A stretch of 64,000 bases of DNA from Gyrodactylus bullatarudis (Eukaryota; Platyhelminthes; Monogenea; Gyrodactylidea; Gyrodactylidae). Position 1 is the first letter of the stretch. Each line of letters begins with the position of its first letter. Shown here piece by piece: positions 1-10,885 of this stretch. A program made the translations under genes and the position numbers. The notes below the pieces were generated by a model. That model searched no databases. It had not been told where the DNA came from and saw only the letters and a list, made by a program, of their open reading frames with translations. The DNA is taken from the NCBI GenBank assembly GCA_012064415.1, contig SSNU01000165.1, positions 24,313 through 88,312 of the forward strand, given 5' to 3'.

Positions 1-1
1 A

Positions 2-1055
2 AAGCCAATCATTTCTGAAAATTTCAATTCAAGAGCACAAGTTGATTTAATCGATTTTCAATCGAATCCTGATGGGGATTATAAATTCATTCCTGTGTAC
101 CAAGACCATTTGACTAAATTCGTTAATATTTATCCACTCAGGAATAGGAAGGCTGAAAGCGTCGCTGAGGTTCTAAAAATAATTTTTTCAACTTTTGGTT
201 CCCCTGACATCCTTCAGAGTGATAATGGTCGAGAGTTCGTCAATAAGGTCATAGATTCTCTAAAAGTATTTTGGCCAAATATGAAGATTGTTCATGGATC
301 CCCAAGACACTCACAAAGCCAGGGGAGTGTTGAAAGGGCCAATAGAGACATTCAAAAAATGCTTGCGGCCTGGATGGCTGATAATAATACAAACAACTGG
401 TCTGATGGAATTCTTGATGTGCGGATGGCTAAAAACAACTCATTACATGCAGGAATAAAGATGAGTCCATATGAAGCTGTTCTTGGAAGAAGAATGAAGA
501 CAGATCAAACTGCCCTTGAATCCCCGATACAAGAGGAAAATTTGGGTGATGCGGAAGATTTTGAAGAAATTAATCTTGATGATTATTTCGATGAATTTGA
601 AGTTAAAATTAACAGTGCTCGTAAAATCTCAAACTGCAGGAAAGAAAGATGATGGCAAATTCAGAGAAGAAAATTTATACTTTCAAGGTAGGAGACAACT
701 GCAGAATTCAAAAAATTGTTAGAGGAAGGGGCGATTTCAAATCTATAATTGGTGTAATAACTGAAAGTAACGAACAAAATGGTCTTTAAAAAGTTGGAAC
801 TATTCATGGTACCCTAAATAAATTGGTAGCAGCTAATCAATTAGATATGGTTTCTGAAAAATTTTACGACATCTCTTGTGTCACAGAAAATGAGTGTTCA
901 TTAAGAGAGATAAATGCCAAATTTTCCCTTGGAAATGGACAAGAAATATTCAAATGTAATTGTATTAGAAATTGTAAAACACTCACCTGTAAATGTAAAA
1001 AGAATCAAGTTTTATGTAACTCTAAATCATTCTCTTCCTTGTGGCAATAAATAAA
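2..1055 (+). pseudogene. Broken KRBA2/SCAND3-type integrase gene (transposon-derived)
   Basis: The reading frame is open from the left window edge to 652 and encodes a DDE integrase core. Visible landmarks are VDLID (first Asp, about 43-57), LQSDNGREF (second Asp) and SQGSVERAN (catalytic Glu), then SPYEAVLGR. This is the integrase type found in KRBA2/SCAND3-like proteins, common in invertebrate genomes as mobile genes. The frame breaks at the TGA at 650-652 and continues in another frame from 649. A TAA follows at 787-789, after which the same frame runs to 1050. The last part has a cysteine-rich tail (C-x-C, C-x3-C and C-N-S pattern around 950-1020) expected at the C-terminus of this family. 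The tail seems to carry a further small frameshift near 1027. Three breaks make this a dead copy; the 5' half lies outside the window. Confidence 0.8.
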
Positions 1056-1384
1056 TTATTCATTTTTTCTCATTAATTTTAATTCAATTGGTTGAGCTGA
1101 TGAATTCACTGACCTTCTCAGTGAGTTTGGGTAATAAGGGCTTGTTTGCTAGATTCACTAAAGTCACACTGATTACCAATATACACTAGTGAATTACCAA
1201 CACTCACTTATTTCCCAGACTCACGGTAACATATATATGAACGGGAGAAAGAGAAAAAATTGGCGCAGAAATATATATTGTAAACTCTTTTCGCCAATTA
1301 AAATAAATATTTTGAATAATATATGCTTGGAATATTTAGAAATAATGAATTAGATTGACAAAACGAACTTACTTCATTAAACCT

Positions 1385-1465
1385 TGGGTCAATATTAGAA
1401 TTCTCAGCCATGACCATCCAAACGTTTCGACGGTGATTGTCTTCACACGCCTTCTTCAGTGGTAT
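1385..1465 (-). repeat. Penelope-like terminal fragment with hammerhead-like motif
   Basis: On the minus strand the segment reads CTGAAGA (1453-1459), then a hairpin, then GAAAC (1424-1428) followed by GT. The intervening bases can form GGCG/CGUC, a one-base bulge, then GUGA/UCAC closed by a six-base loop. The CUGANGA - stem II - GAAA order is the hammerhead ribozyme core, and such motifs are established in the terminal repeats of Penelope-like retroelements. The copy at 52261-52371 is nearly identical through this motif. One unpaired A between the core and stem II departs from the textbook consensus, so cleavage activity is uncertain. Confidence 0.55.
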
Positions 1466-1730
1466 ACTACTTTAATATTTAAAAATAACTCAATATTTTT
1501 ATCCGAATCTTACCAAAATCAGGCTATTCTTTTGAATTTCGAAAATGTTTCAAAATTCAACTTTTTCAAGTTTTGAGCTCAAAATTTTTGTTGTTTTCAG
1601 ACAAATGAAGCAATAAATAGCTTATATTAGGGATCAACATTAGACAAAGGCTTCTTTAAATAAATTTATTGAATTCAGACTCTTGCATTGCCTTGATATT
1701 TATACAGAATAATTCTTTTAGAATTATAAT

Positions 1731-1987
1731 ACAGTTATGGACCCCTCTGATTGGTTAATCAACTTTAACTTTAGTGTTGTTGTAGACGTGTCAAGTCATA
1801 CACACAAGAAGAATATTTTGGCTCATCCCGAGCATAAATTAACCCCTTCGATCCAATCAACAGTTTTAGGCGATCGCTGCATTTTAACGAGTTCGAAGGG
1901 GTTAAGAAGAAAGCTTGGTATTATTTTTTGTGAAACCTATGACTGCGAGTTCAAATAAAATAAGAATCATTGCCACAATAAAGAACT
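1731..1987. mobile_element. Possible small MITE with internal hairpin
   Basis: The block is bounded by TACAGTT on the left and AACTGTA on the right, as in Tc1/pogo-type MITEs with TA target sites. Inside, a 13-base arm TTAACCCCTTCGA near 1840 pairs with TCGAAGGGGTTAA near 1890. The terminal match is short, so the boundaries are tentative. Confidence 0.35.
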
Positions 1988-2289
1988 GTAGACTTACTGG
2001 AGAAAAGTCATTACTGATCATTAGTTTTCGACAGCTCTCTATCGCATACTAAGTATTTATTCATTACTTGTGAGTCTTTATAGAAATAAAAGTTGAATTA
2101 AAAAAAAATTCTATTTACTAATTTATAAACTTCGGATATGAGCCTTTAAACAAGTTTCAAATATTTTTAGTTTTGATACTATATTGGGTAGATATTAATG
2201 ATAGATTATATTAGGCTATTTCTCTTTAGACTAGGATTTTTGTCAAAGATTTGCTGGCTTTTTCAAATTAGGCAAGTGTGAGGTACAAA

Positions 2290-2370
2290 TTTTAATAAAT
2301 TTTTGATTTTGTAGACAACAGTTGCCTGATTTCCTCAAAAATATTTTGAGTCATGCTAGTGTTAAGAACG
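2290..2370 (+). repeat. Dispersed repeat, copy 1
   Basis: The sequence around GCCTGATTTCCTCAAAAAT and GTCATGCTAGTGTTAAGAA recurs in inverted orientation at 13133-13215 with small differences. The family is not recognised. Confidence 0.6.
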
Positions 2371-2727
2371 AACGAAGGATTATTGGTGAATAAAGCTTTA
2401 TTTTCGTCGGTTCTCTTCAGACCAAACACCGACTTTAGATACATTTATATACATGCAAGTTTAAGGAACATTATGAAATCTGACCAATAGCAATTATCCA
2501 TCCAAGATTGATCAATGGGGGTTGAATGTGCTCATACTCTTGGGGCTGTGAGGAATACATCTATTGTCTGATTATTAGTTGGTAATCGTCTTCTCTGTTT
2601 GCCCAAATTTTAATAATTTTTGATTATTTTACTTTCTTGAGAAAATATCATATAATATAAAAAGATAATTTTTTAATTTTTGACGAAATTTATAGAAAAT
2701 AATGAAATATAAATTCGAAATTGTTTC

Positions 2728-5700
2728 TTATTCTTTGCACAAAATTCGAACTAGCTTCCTCATCTTAAAAGAGCCAATCTTTTGAAGTGATCGCGAAATC
2801 GAATGATTATACCGATTGGTGTATGCATCTTTAATCTGCTTCATATCAATCTGTCATGTAAGTTCAATTCATTCAACTTACATAAGGTCTTATCGAAAAT
2901 ATCCATATGAGGGTACTATAATCGATGGGAGCATCGAAGGCGTCCTTGATCATTTCAGCAAACGCAGCAGGTCCATCTAGAGCATTCATTACTGTAAGAA
3001 TATGTTAGGAATTCCCTTGAAAACTTACTGCATAATTTTACTGCACGACTGAATTTTCCCTTGAAGGAGGTTGTTACAAAATCTAGAAGGTTTTTGTTAT
3101 GACTCCTCTATGATGAAAATTAAACATTAGTAAATAACGAATTTTCTTGATATTTTCCATAAGAGCTGTTTAGATTGTAATTTATTACGTTAATAAAGTT
3201 GTTTATTATGAAGTTGGGATCACAATTAGTAAGGGAAACAAGTTATTGCCATCAAATCTTCGACAGATCCACTGTATTCAAGGGATAATGACTGTATAAT
3301 TATAATTGATAACACGGGGGGGGGTCAGGATATTTTATTCAGACAAGATTTTTCTGGCCTTAAAACAATGCTAGATTGCCCAAGAGCTGAGATATTGACC
3401 AAAACACTAATTTGCACAAAATTTTAGATCATCACTTCAATAATTTAATAATGATTATCGATAATTTACTTATTTTTATGAAATCAAAATTCAACTCCCA
3501 AACGATAATAAGATCAGATTTAGCAAAATTAATTTTCTTGGCTAATTTTTATCGTGAAAGATTGATAAAGTTTGAAAAAACGCCAATTTGGCACCAACCC
3601 GAATTCAGAACTACAATTAAACAAGGAATTGGAGATTATTAGGTATTTAAAGAATATAATTACTAATTATATTATTCTTCGTCTAATGTTGGTCTCGAAT
3701 CCTCGCATTTAACTGCTTCAAATCTTTGAAATCGATAAAAAATTTTGGATTTGAAATTCGAAAAACCGCCTATTTTTGAATTTTCAGATTGAATTTTTTC
3801 GGAAATTTTTTTAAACTTCCATAACTTAAACGGTTCATTTTATTGTGGAAAATAATTTTTTTCCTGACTTTCCGAATAAAAATATTGAGTTTTTTTGTAT
3901 AAAAAGTAAATTCTCATCTTCATGTCAATTAGGTTTAGAACGTTTTAATTCCCTACGTTGACTGAATTGGAGATTATTAGGTTTTTAAAGAATATAATTA
4001 TAATTAGTCCATGATTAAAATTTTGTCTACCATTTTTTTATTTATGTATATAGCTCACAAAGAAAGATTGATTCACTGCTGCGATTTGCCATACAGTTTC
4101 TTTAGAGAGCATCTCAACTATTCGAAATTCTCTACATATATGCATGTTTTTTCCGTTGTAACTTGAAATAATATTTCATCAATACTCATTGAATAATCAA
4201 GACTAATAAACATACTTTGAAGATTTGAGTAATTTTGTTACCATAGTATTTGCTCTGTGTATATCGAAAAGTACACGAATATTTCCTTTATTTGCTTCAA
4301 TCATTTGATCATCAGTTGGCTCGACTCGATCATTCCTTATCAAGGCTGTCAGAAGTTTTCTTAGAAATGATTGACGAACAACCTTTTGTAAATCATCATA
4401 AAGAGTTGTGTAATTATCTAGAAGAAAATCTATATCAACTACCAATTAGAAATGTATGAAATTTTAAAGTTGATCTTTCTCAGATTGAATCTAATAAAGC
4501 TTTTAAAGATTTTTTAAATATATATTCTACGCTATTTCTAGTTCAATATCTTGTTTAGAATTTGGTCCTGAATCCAATAATACCTGAAACTAACTTTTTT
4601 GTTAAAGTGAGTTGATTCATTTAAAGCGCGCTGTTAGAAACAGAAGAAATACTGAATCTATTAATTCTATTCTTTCATATAGTAAATTCTAGAGATTCAT
4701 TAAAATTAATTGAAGATTTTGCAAACATTCAGGTAAACAAACCCGATTTACCTATTGACAAAGTTATGAAAAGTCCTTAAATTGAGAATGATGTTCAGTA
4801 ATGCAGGTTCATTAGCTGAATTACCATAATCATCATCTTCTTATCAGACTGAAAATTTTTTATTTTGATTAAACCTTAAAGTCCCACTGGATTATTTCTA
4901 TCAGATATCATTTTAGTAACTCATTATCGTTCATTTAAGGCTCAGAAACTACTTTGTTTAAAGATCAAAGATCCCAATTTTGATGAAAACTCACCGCAAG
5001 GGATTCGTTTTCATGTCATTGATAATAAAAAGACCAATAGGATTCAAAGTGAACTTAGAGAGAAATAAGAGGGGACAACTGTTCTCTAATTTAACCGAAA
5101 AAAGATTATGCAAATCATGAAAAAAAATTCTCTGAGACTTTGGAACTAAACTTACAATCCTCATAATATTCAACAAACAATGACATTTCCGAAGCTTTTG
5201 CAGTACATAAAATATTGATGATAATTTTCATTTCTGGGGATATTTTCTTTTTTGCCTTTTTCGGTTGATTTTTCACTGGGGCCTCTCTCTTTTGAATTAG
5301 CTTGTGTATTGCTTTGGATAGCACAACGGTCGAGTAGACATAACTCTTTGTAGAACATGCAATGAGTAGATCTTTAAAGTAACACTTGTGAATCAAGAAC
5401 TTTTTCAGACATGTCACCAAGTCCTGTAGTGAAAAGAATTGAAATTCAAAAAATTTCCATAATTAGAAAACGATGATTTCAAAACTGGAATATGCAAAAA
5501 AAATCAATTGTGATCTAAATATTTCTGGCTCATCTATATAATTAAAAAATTAAAGTCGATTTTGTGAGCATATAAACGCCTAAACTACCCAACCGATTAT
5601 AATGAAATTTTAACTAGTGGAAGATAACCTCACGGACCATGTTCGTAATCAAAAAAATCTTTTGATTTGGCTTTAGTTAAGCCGTAATCTCGATCAGAAC

Positions 5701-7786
5701 CGAAAAAATGTCTGACCAATCAGATGGCTCCTTTTTTGTTAACAAGTAAGCTTGCTTCTTTTTGGCCCAATTTTAGTGTGCATTTCATGATCGGTTTTCC
5801 TTTCCATAGATAAACTAAACTATTTAGTTATACAAAGATCCAACTCTCAATTCCTTTTAATTATTTCTTCTAATTTAAGATAACCCTGCGTAGCGGGTTC
5901 GAATCAGCTAGTTTAATCTTAATTTATGCTACAACAGGCCAAGATGCAAGTAGAGGTTGCTTACCTTGGAATAACTTTTTCTCATACGCTTTCCAATCTC
6001 TATGAGGTCTCTTTTTGTTCGTGTTTCGAAAATTTTCATCAGATGATATTCAGCGTAATCTATGAAATTTGAAGGGTTCATGTTAAAATACTAGAAGGTT
6101 AATTTTATCATATCGATAGTCTGTCTAATAATTTTGAAAAGTATAAAGTTTTTAATAAATATAAAGTGTAGAAAAATTATTGAATAAATCTCAAACTTGC
6201 ACTTTAAAAAAGATTAATGTTATTTCGGATTTCGTCGCCAAAATCCCATTTTTCGAACTTTGAATTGAAATTTTTTACTGATTTTAAAGTAAGAGAGTGA
6301 TCAAAAGTTAATTTCCAGGAACACAATAAGACAAGAAATCAAATATGCTGATTCTGTTCTAATGCATACCCGCATTATCGTTCGGCAGTCAAACTTCAAT
6401 TTTTGATAATTTTCACAACTTGAGAATCAATAAAATTTCGAAAAATCAAAATCCCTCGAAAATGTTGGATCTTTCGAAAATTTGTCGGCGATATTTGGCT
6501 TATTGTGATTCTGAAAATCAACTTGATCATTTGAAGTTTGAAAATATAGGATTTTGGCGGCAAATCGAAATTTGAAAAAATAACTACATTTTTCATAAAA
6601 AAATTTTTTCAGAATCTTTTCTTCAATTCGTTAAAGTGGGCAACATGAGTAGAATTTTAAATATCTTTAGCATATTAGAATTTTTGATGAAAAAATCGAG
6701 GTTTTCGTAAAAATCATAGATTCCTAACTTCATATTAATAAGCTTTATTTATAAGAAACTTTAATATTCTTTTCTTCAAGAATAAAGAAAAAATTGCATA
6801 CCTGCGTTTTCCATTTCTTCAGTGAAAGATTTTCTTTTGTCGTCTTTACGTTCTGGCAATTGTTCTGTAAGAATAAATTAATTCTTTAGGAAAAGTACGT
6901 AAACATTATTTATTGTCTAACTATTTCAAATATGAATAAATCATAAGTCTCAAGCTAATATTACAAGAAATTGAGAGGTGTTTTTTCGACTAATGTTTAT
7001 GGAAGTTTCAATAAATTTTATTAGATCATAATTTTAGATCATTTTAAGTGTTGATTCGAAAGTTCGAGGTTGATCAAAAGTGTTGTTTCAGGATCAAGAT
7101 TAGACAAGAAAATCAATTCAACTGAATCTTATCTGATGCATAACCTTATTATCGTTTGGGAGTGGAATTTTGATTTTTTGATCATTTTCACTACTTGAAA
7201 ATCAATGAAATTTCGATAACTCAAAATCTCTCGAAAATGGGGTGACTGTCGATAATTTCGTAATCAGCTTTATTTAATATTGATCCTGAAAATCAATTTA
7301 TGATCAACCTCAAACTTTCAAATCAACAGAAATTTTTGCTCAAAATTCGAAAAAATGGGATTTTGACGCCAAATGGGAATTTGAAAAATGGCCATATTTC
7401 TCATAGAAATATTTTTTTTACAGAAATATTTTCTTCAAATGGTAAAATTTGGTAATATGAGTAGGATTCCAAAAAATCTTTAAATTCGAATTCTTGATGA
7501 AAAAATCGAGATTTCTGTAAAAATCATAGATTCCCAACTTTATATCAATTAGCTTTATTTGAGAACTTATAATCTTTCAACAATGATGAGTCAAAATAAC
7601 AGTATTGTTCTTGGATATTTAATTTCAATAATTCTAAAAAGTGAACCCACGTTTTTGTGTTAGAATTGTCTTAATTTCCCTAGCATCTGCTCCGTAATCA
7701 ATATGAATACTTTGGGTAATTGTTGGATCATAAATCTCACCGAATTTTCCGATCCTCTTACGAACAAATTCTTCATTTTCCTCCAT
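2728..7786 (-). CDS. Annexin-like protein, nine exons, calcium sites lost
   Basis: I join nine exons on the minus strand: 7651-7786, 6802-6864, 5965-6059, 5156-5423, 4216-4417, 4059-4131, 3029-3107, 2882-2991 and 2728-2850. All have GT/AG borders and consistent phase, giving 382 residues. Four annexin repeats are recognisable. The N-terminus carries FGEIYDPTITQ (residues 15-25), matching GEIHNPTLRP in the plus-strand annexin. Repeat 2-3 junction residues LRKLLTALIRNDRVEPT, repeat 4 start GPAAFAEMIKDAF and end RKLVRILCKE* follow the family. The exon sizes 202 and 123 nt equal those of the neighbour, supporting paralogy. Odd points: no repeat keeps the G-x-G-T-D calcium loop (repeat 4 reads DAPID), and repeat 2 carries a lysine-rich insertion at about residues 143-162. 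Annexins bind acidic phospholipids through calcium, so this protein probably acts without it. The exon 2-3 join is the least certain. Confidence 0.8.
2851..2881 (-). other. 31-bp spliceosomal intron
   Basis: This interval separates the last two exons of the minus-strand annexin. It starts GTAAGT and ends GACAG, contains an in-frame break, and its removal restores the annexin repeat 4 frame (IRPY followed by IDMKQIKDAY). At 31 bp it is close to the shortest spliceosomal introns known. Confidence 0.8.
3440..3940. repeat. Foldback-element remnants in annexin intron 6
   Basis: 3440-3640 resembles the centre of the foldback family (CCCAAACGATAAT core). 3678-3937 matches a second subfamily also seen at 8795-9023, with AAATCGATAAAAAATTTTGG and an end reading CTCATCTTCATGTCAATTAG. 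Both are truncated. An open frame across 3412-3642 is a by-product of the repeat. Confidence 0.6.
5533..5912 (+). mobile_element. Non-autonomous Helitron
   Basis: The element begins TCTATATAATT and shortly after contains AACGCCTAAACTACCCAACC and CGATTATAATGAAATTT, the usual start of invertebrate Helitron-related elements. It ends with the hairpin ACCCTGC-GTA-GCGGGTT about 10 bases before a terminal CTAGT. The flanking bases are A at 5532 and T at 5913, as expected for insertion between A and T without target duplication. There is no open reading frame, so it depends on an outside Rep/helicase. It sits in intron 3 of the minus-strand annexin gene. Confidence 0.85.
6225..6745. repeat. Foldback element in annexin intron 2
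   Basis: The element carries the family marks GTGGGCAACATGAGTAG near 6638, TTCTTGATGAA-like text with ATCGAGGTTTTC near 6690, and an end reading TAACTTCATATTAATAAGC. Its left half is complementary to its right half (CCAAAATCCCATTTTTCGAA opposite GGATTTTGGCGGC). The outer left arm is missing. Confidence 0.7.
7045..7560. repeat. Foldback element in annexin intron 1
   Basis: It is closely related to the copy at 17580-18250: both contain TGATGCATAACCTTATTATC, GTCGATAATTT and a right arm with GAATTCTTGATGAAAAAATC and CCCAACTTTATATCAATTAG. The left outer arm is absent. It fills most of the intron between exons 1 and 2 of the minus-strand annexin. Confidence 0.75.
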
Positions 7787-8794
7787 AATTGGAAGCAATA
7801 ACTCTACTCATGTGAAGTATTCAAACTATCTTAATATCTTAAAGATTATTTAACTGCGCCTTAAAATTATTTTATAGATTTATTAAATAACTTTGAAATG
7901 TTCACTTATTAGAAATTTATGACTTTTACTACTTTAAAAGCGAAATTATGCATTATTTTTTTCTAATGCTATTCTTGATGAATTTATGAAATTGAGATTT
8001 TTAAAGGTTTTTTTCATCAAGGTTTCAAAATTGTTTGATGATTTTTATCAAACCAGATCAAAAGATATATTTCATCGATTTAAAAAGAAAAATTTGAGAA
8101 ATTTTTAATTTCGAGTTGGTGGTTATGAAAATTCGATTGGAGTTTGTTTTCATGCGTATTATTGGTCAACCTGATGGGGAGCAGAGAGGTATAAATATAA
8201 ATTTGGTATGAAAATAATTCTTTATATGAATTATAATTCATCCAGCGAGCCATGATGTGTGCAATTAACTGTATTCATTTTTTCAAAATGAAAAAACCGT
8301 CATATTGAACTGTTCAAAATGCTTCCAATTCTTAAAAGAAATCTTTTTTCCAAGTATTTTACCTAAATCGTTGAAAGTGAGCCTTTTGAATCGGTTTCCA
8401 ACAAACCTTCACAAAGTTTTAAGGTGAAGAAATGCAAATTGTGTAAAAATCACCAATTCCCAGGTTATAGAAATGCTGCATTTATTAATCGATTTTATAC
8501 TCAGATCTTTTCTACAGCTTTGTTAAAATGTTAAGAGAGCCCTTCTACTCCAAAAAAATAATGCTAGCTAAAGATGAGGATTCATAAAGGTTTACAAAAA
8601 ACTTGATATTTTTCTCTAAATAGTCAGGAACTCAAACATTTTTTGAATATTATGACGCGATATGCTCACAAGCTGTTTGTAAAAATTGACAATTGAACTT
8701 TGGTATCGAATTTTCAATGATCTCCGGACGACGTTTTTGTAGTAATAATCGATAGTGAATTCATTTTTAGGAATATTGATGCCATCATTGAAAA

Positions 8795-9023
8795 TATCAT
8801 CACTTAACTGCTTCGAATCATCGAAATCGATAAAAAATTTTGGGTTCAAAAATGGAAATTTGGTACATTTTCGAAATTCGAAAAACGGCTTAATTTTGGT
8901 CGGATTGAATTTTTTCCAGAATTTTTTCGAATATCCACATCTTATTTGGTCATTCCGTTTTGAAATTTTATGAATAATTTTTTTGTAAAAATAGTAAATT
9001 CTCATCTTCGTGTCAATTAGGTT
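8795..9023. repeat. Foldback-subfamily fragment
   Basis: Matches 3678-3937 with few differences (AAATCGATAAAAAATTTTGG, TCGAAAAACGGC, ATAGTAAATTCTCATCTTCG, end TGTCAATTAGGTTTA). The 143-residue minus-strand frame over 8616-9047 lies mostly on it and is not credited as a gene. Confidence 0.65.
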
Positions 9024-10071
9024 TAGAAATATTAATTTATGAAACAAAAAGATTTCGGTTGATCTTTTTATGTGTGAAATTTAATCTCAGTTTCATTTGA
9101 AGTTTGTAAGATAAAAAGAATTCGGTTCTCAAGTTTTATGGTTTTGTTAATAGTTATATGGATAAATGAAAATGGTTTTCGAAATTTCTTCCAAATTTCT
9201 ATTTTGTTATAATCACAATGACAGGAAAGACTTTCTACCCAACGACTTAGTGAAACGGAATGTTCTCCCATGAATAAATAATTTAGAAATATAGTTTGAT
9301 TGACAGGTGAGAATTACTTTTCATAAAAAGCACTTGAAGTGAAAGATCAAGAAAAATTATACAAGGAAGAAATACAACTTGGAATATTTATCCAGTTCCC
9401 TCTTTAACTTTAAGTTGTAATGCATCTGATATGTCCAAAAGTTAGAATATCCGCTCTTTTTAAGTCGTGATTTAGACATAATATGCATATCCTATAGCAA
9501 ACAGGCGATATATTATGTATTTTCGACAACCAGAATTTTGTTGGAATTACGTTGACTTAATAATTCGAAATTTAATTTTAAGGCTTCCAAACTAATTTTT
9601 TTCATCACATAAAGAAGAAAATTTTTAATATTAACAAAATAAATACGCTGATTTCGAATCTGAATTTCTTTTTAATAGCCAACTTAAGATTTTAAAGATA
9701 ATAGAGGTTGAAATTGACATTTCCAGTTCTAAAACCATTCATTTTCTGAACTTTAAGAGACGTCGGGCAAGCGATTGCATACTTGAAATCTACAGCTTTT
9801 GTTTTACGATGGAAAGTTAATTGGTTTTCAAAACTGGTTTTTTAAACATTTGACTAGATTTTCAATTTCCTCTTTTTCAAGTAACTTTGACTCATCAGGG
9901 AAAGGCTATCCTTATACATGATTTTGTAGCTTAATATATTTCCTTTCTAATGAGATGCCAAAAAAGTATTTTAAGTATCTTTCAGATAAAATTATCGCTC
10001 AAGAAAGTGTTTTCTTCCACTGGTGGAACAATGGGACATGAAGGGTTAACCTAATTTTTTCTTTTATATAT

Positions 10072-10137
10072 GTATGTTACGACCAATGAATACACTTTGA
10101 ATAGTGCATAGAATGTGTACACATTGGTCGTAACATA
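10072..10137. ncRNA. Short hairpin, miRNA-like or tiny MITE
   Basis: The arm ATGTTACGACCAATG pairs perfectly with CATTGGTCGTAACAT. The stem continues after a short mismatch with ACAC/GTGT, and the loop is about 19 bases. Size and shape fit an animal pre-miRNA, but a very short MITE would look the same. It lies about 750 bp upstream of the plus-strand annexin start. Confidence 0.35.
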
Positions 10138-10885
10138 TACAACTTATGAGCTCATTCATTATGGAATTCAAAAAATAATTTTATTCCTGAGATATTGAAG
10201 TTTTTTGTAAAAATAGTAGATTCACATCTTCATTTCAACTAGCTTTAGAGCAGTCAATGAAACTTTAAATGCCAGCTAATATCCTATTTTGAATGTGAAC
10301 AAACGAATAATGAAGCTTATAATAAAACTCTGCTGTTGCTATTCATATTTCAGCTTACAATTATTCTAATTTTCTCTTACTTTATACTATTTCTTTAAAA
10401 TGGATGAACTTTTGACAAATTTACATTTGGTGTTTATATATTCTTAGTAGATATAAGCCGGTTTTTATATTGTGGATATTTAGAAAATTTGTTGAATAAA
10501 TCTTATCATTGCTTTATTATTTATTTTCTAGTATTTACAAGTTATCTAACAGACGCTATAATTGTATTTATTAAATTTGAATAATAGCTGGAAACTTTCA
10601 ATTTTATCATAGGAGACAAATGATTGATGTAATAGATTTTGAGAAATAAAACTCAATTTTGATTGGTTCCTGCTGCATTAGGATTAATTCAGACAATCCT
10701 GGCTAAGCTCACTCTAATAGGATAACAAGAAGGGAGGAAGATTTTCATTCCTCAAAAATTATTCTCAAAATTGATTGATAATTCAAAAATTTGGGCGGAG
10801 GTACAGGAAAAGCTTTATAATTAAAACAAAACGCTGTTTATTTTGATAACCCAGAAAAACATATCTTCCAAATTAAATTCTCAAT

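Larger units (their letters stand above)
1056..2727. other. Intergenic, repeat fragments
   Basis: No host exon was recognised. It holds a Penelope-type terminal fragment with a hammerhead-like motif (1385-1465), a small element bounded by TACAGTT near 1731 and AACTGTA near 1984 with an internal palindrome (1838-1903), and a dispersed repeat at 2290-2370 that recurs inverted at 13133-13215. The remainder is plain AT-rich sequence. Confidence 0.5.
7787..10885. other. Spacer between divergent annexin genes
   Basis: No exon was recognised. It contains a foldback-subfamily fragment (8795-9023), a second trace near 10160-10240, a perfect-stem hairpin at 10072-10137 and a piece near 10340-10450 that resembles the inverted repeat around 56110-56210. 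If the two annexins share control sequence it should lie here, but I see no defined promoter motif. Confidence 0.5.

Noticed and set aside
3315..3324. G-run that could suggest a structured element
   Set aside because: A single short homopolymer with no partner runs, so no quadruplex motif.
8616..9047. 143-codon minus-strand frame
   Set aside because: Most of it overlaps a foldback-subfamily repeat that also occurs at 3678-3937; no domain is visible.
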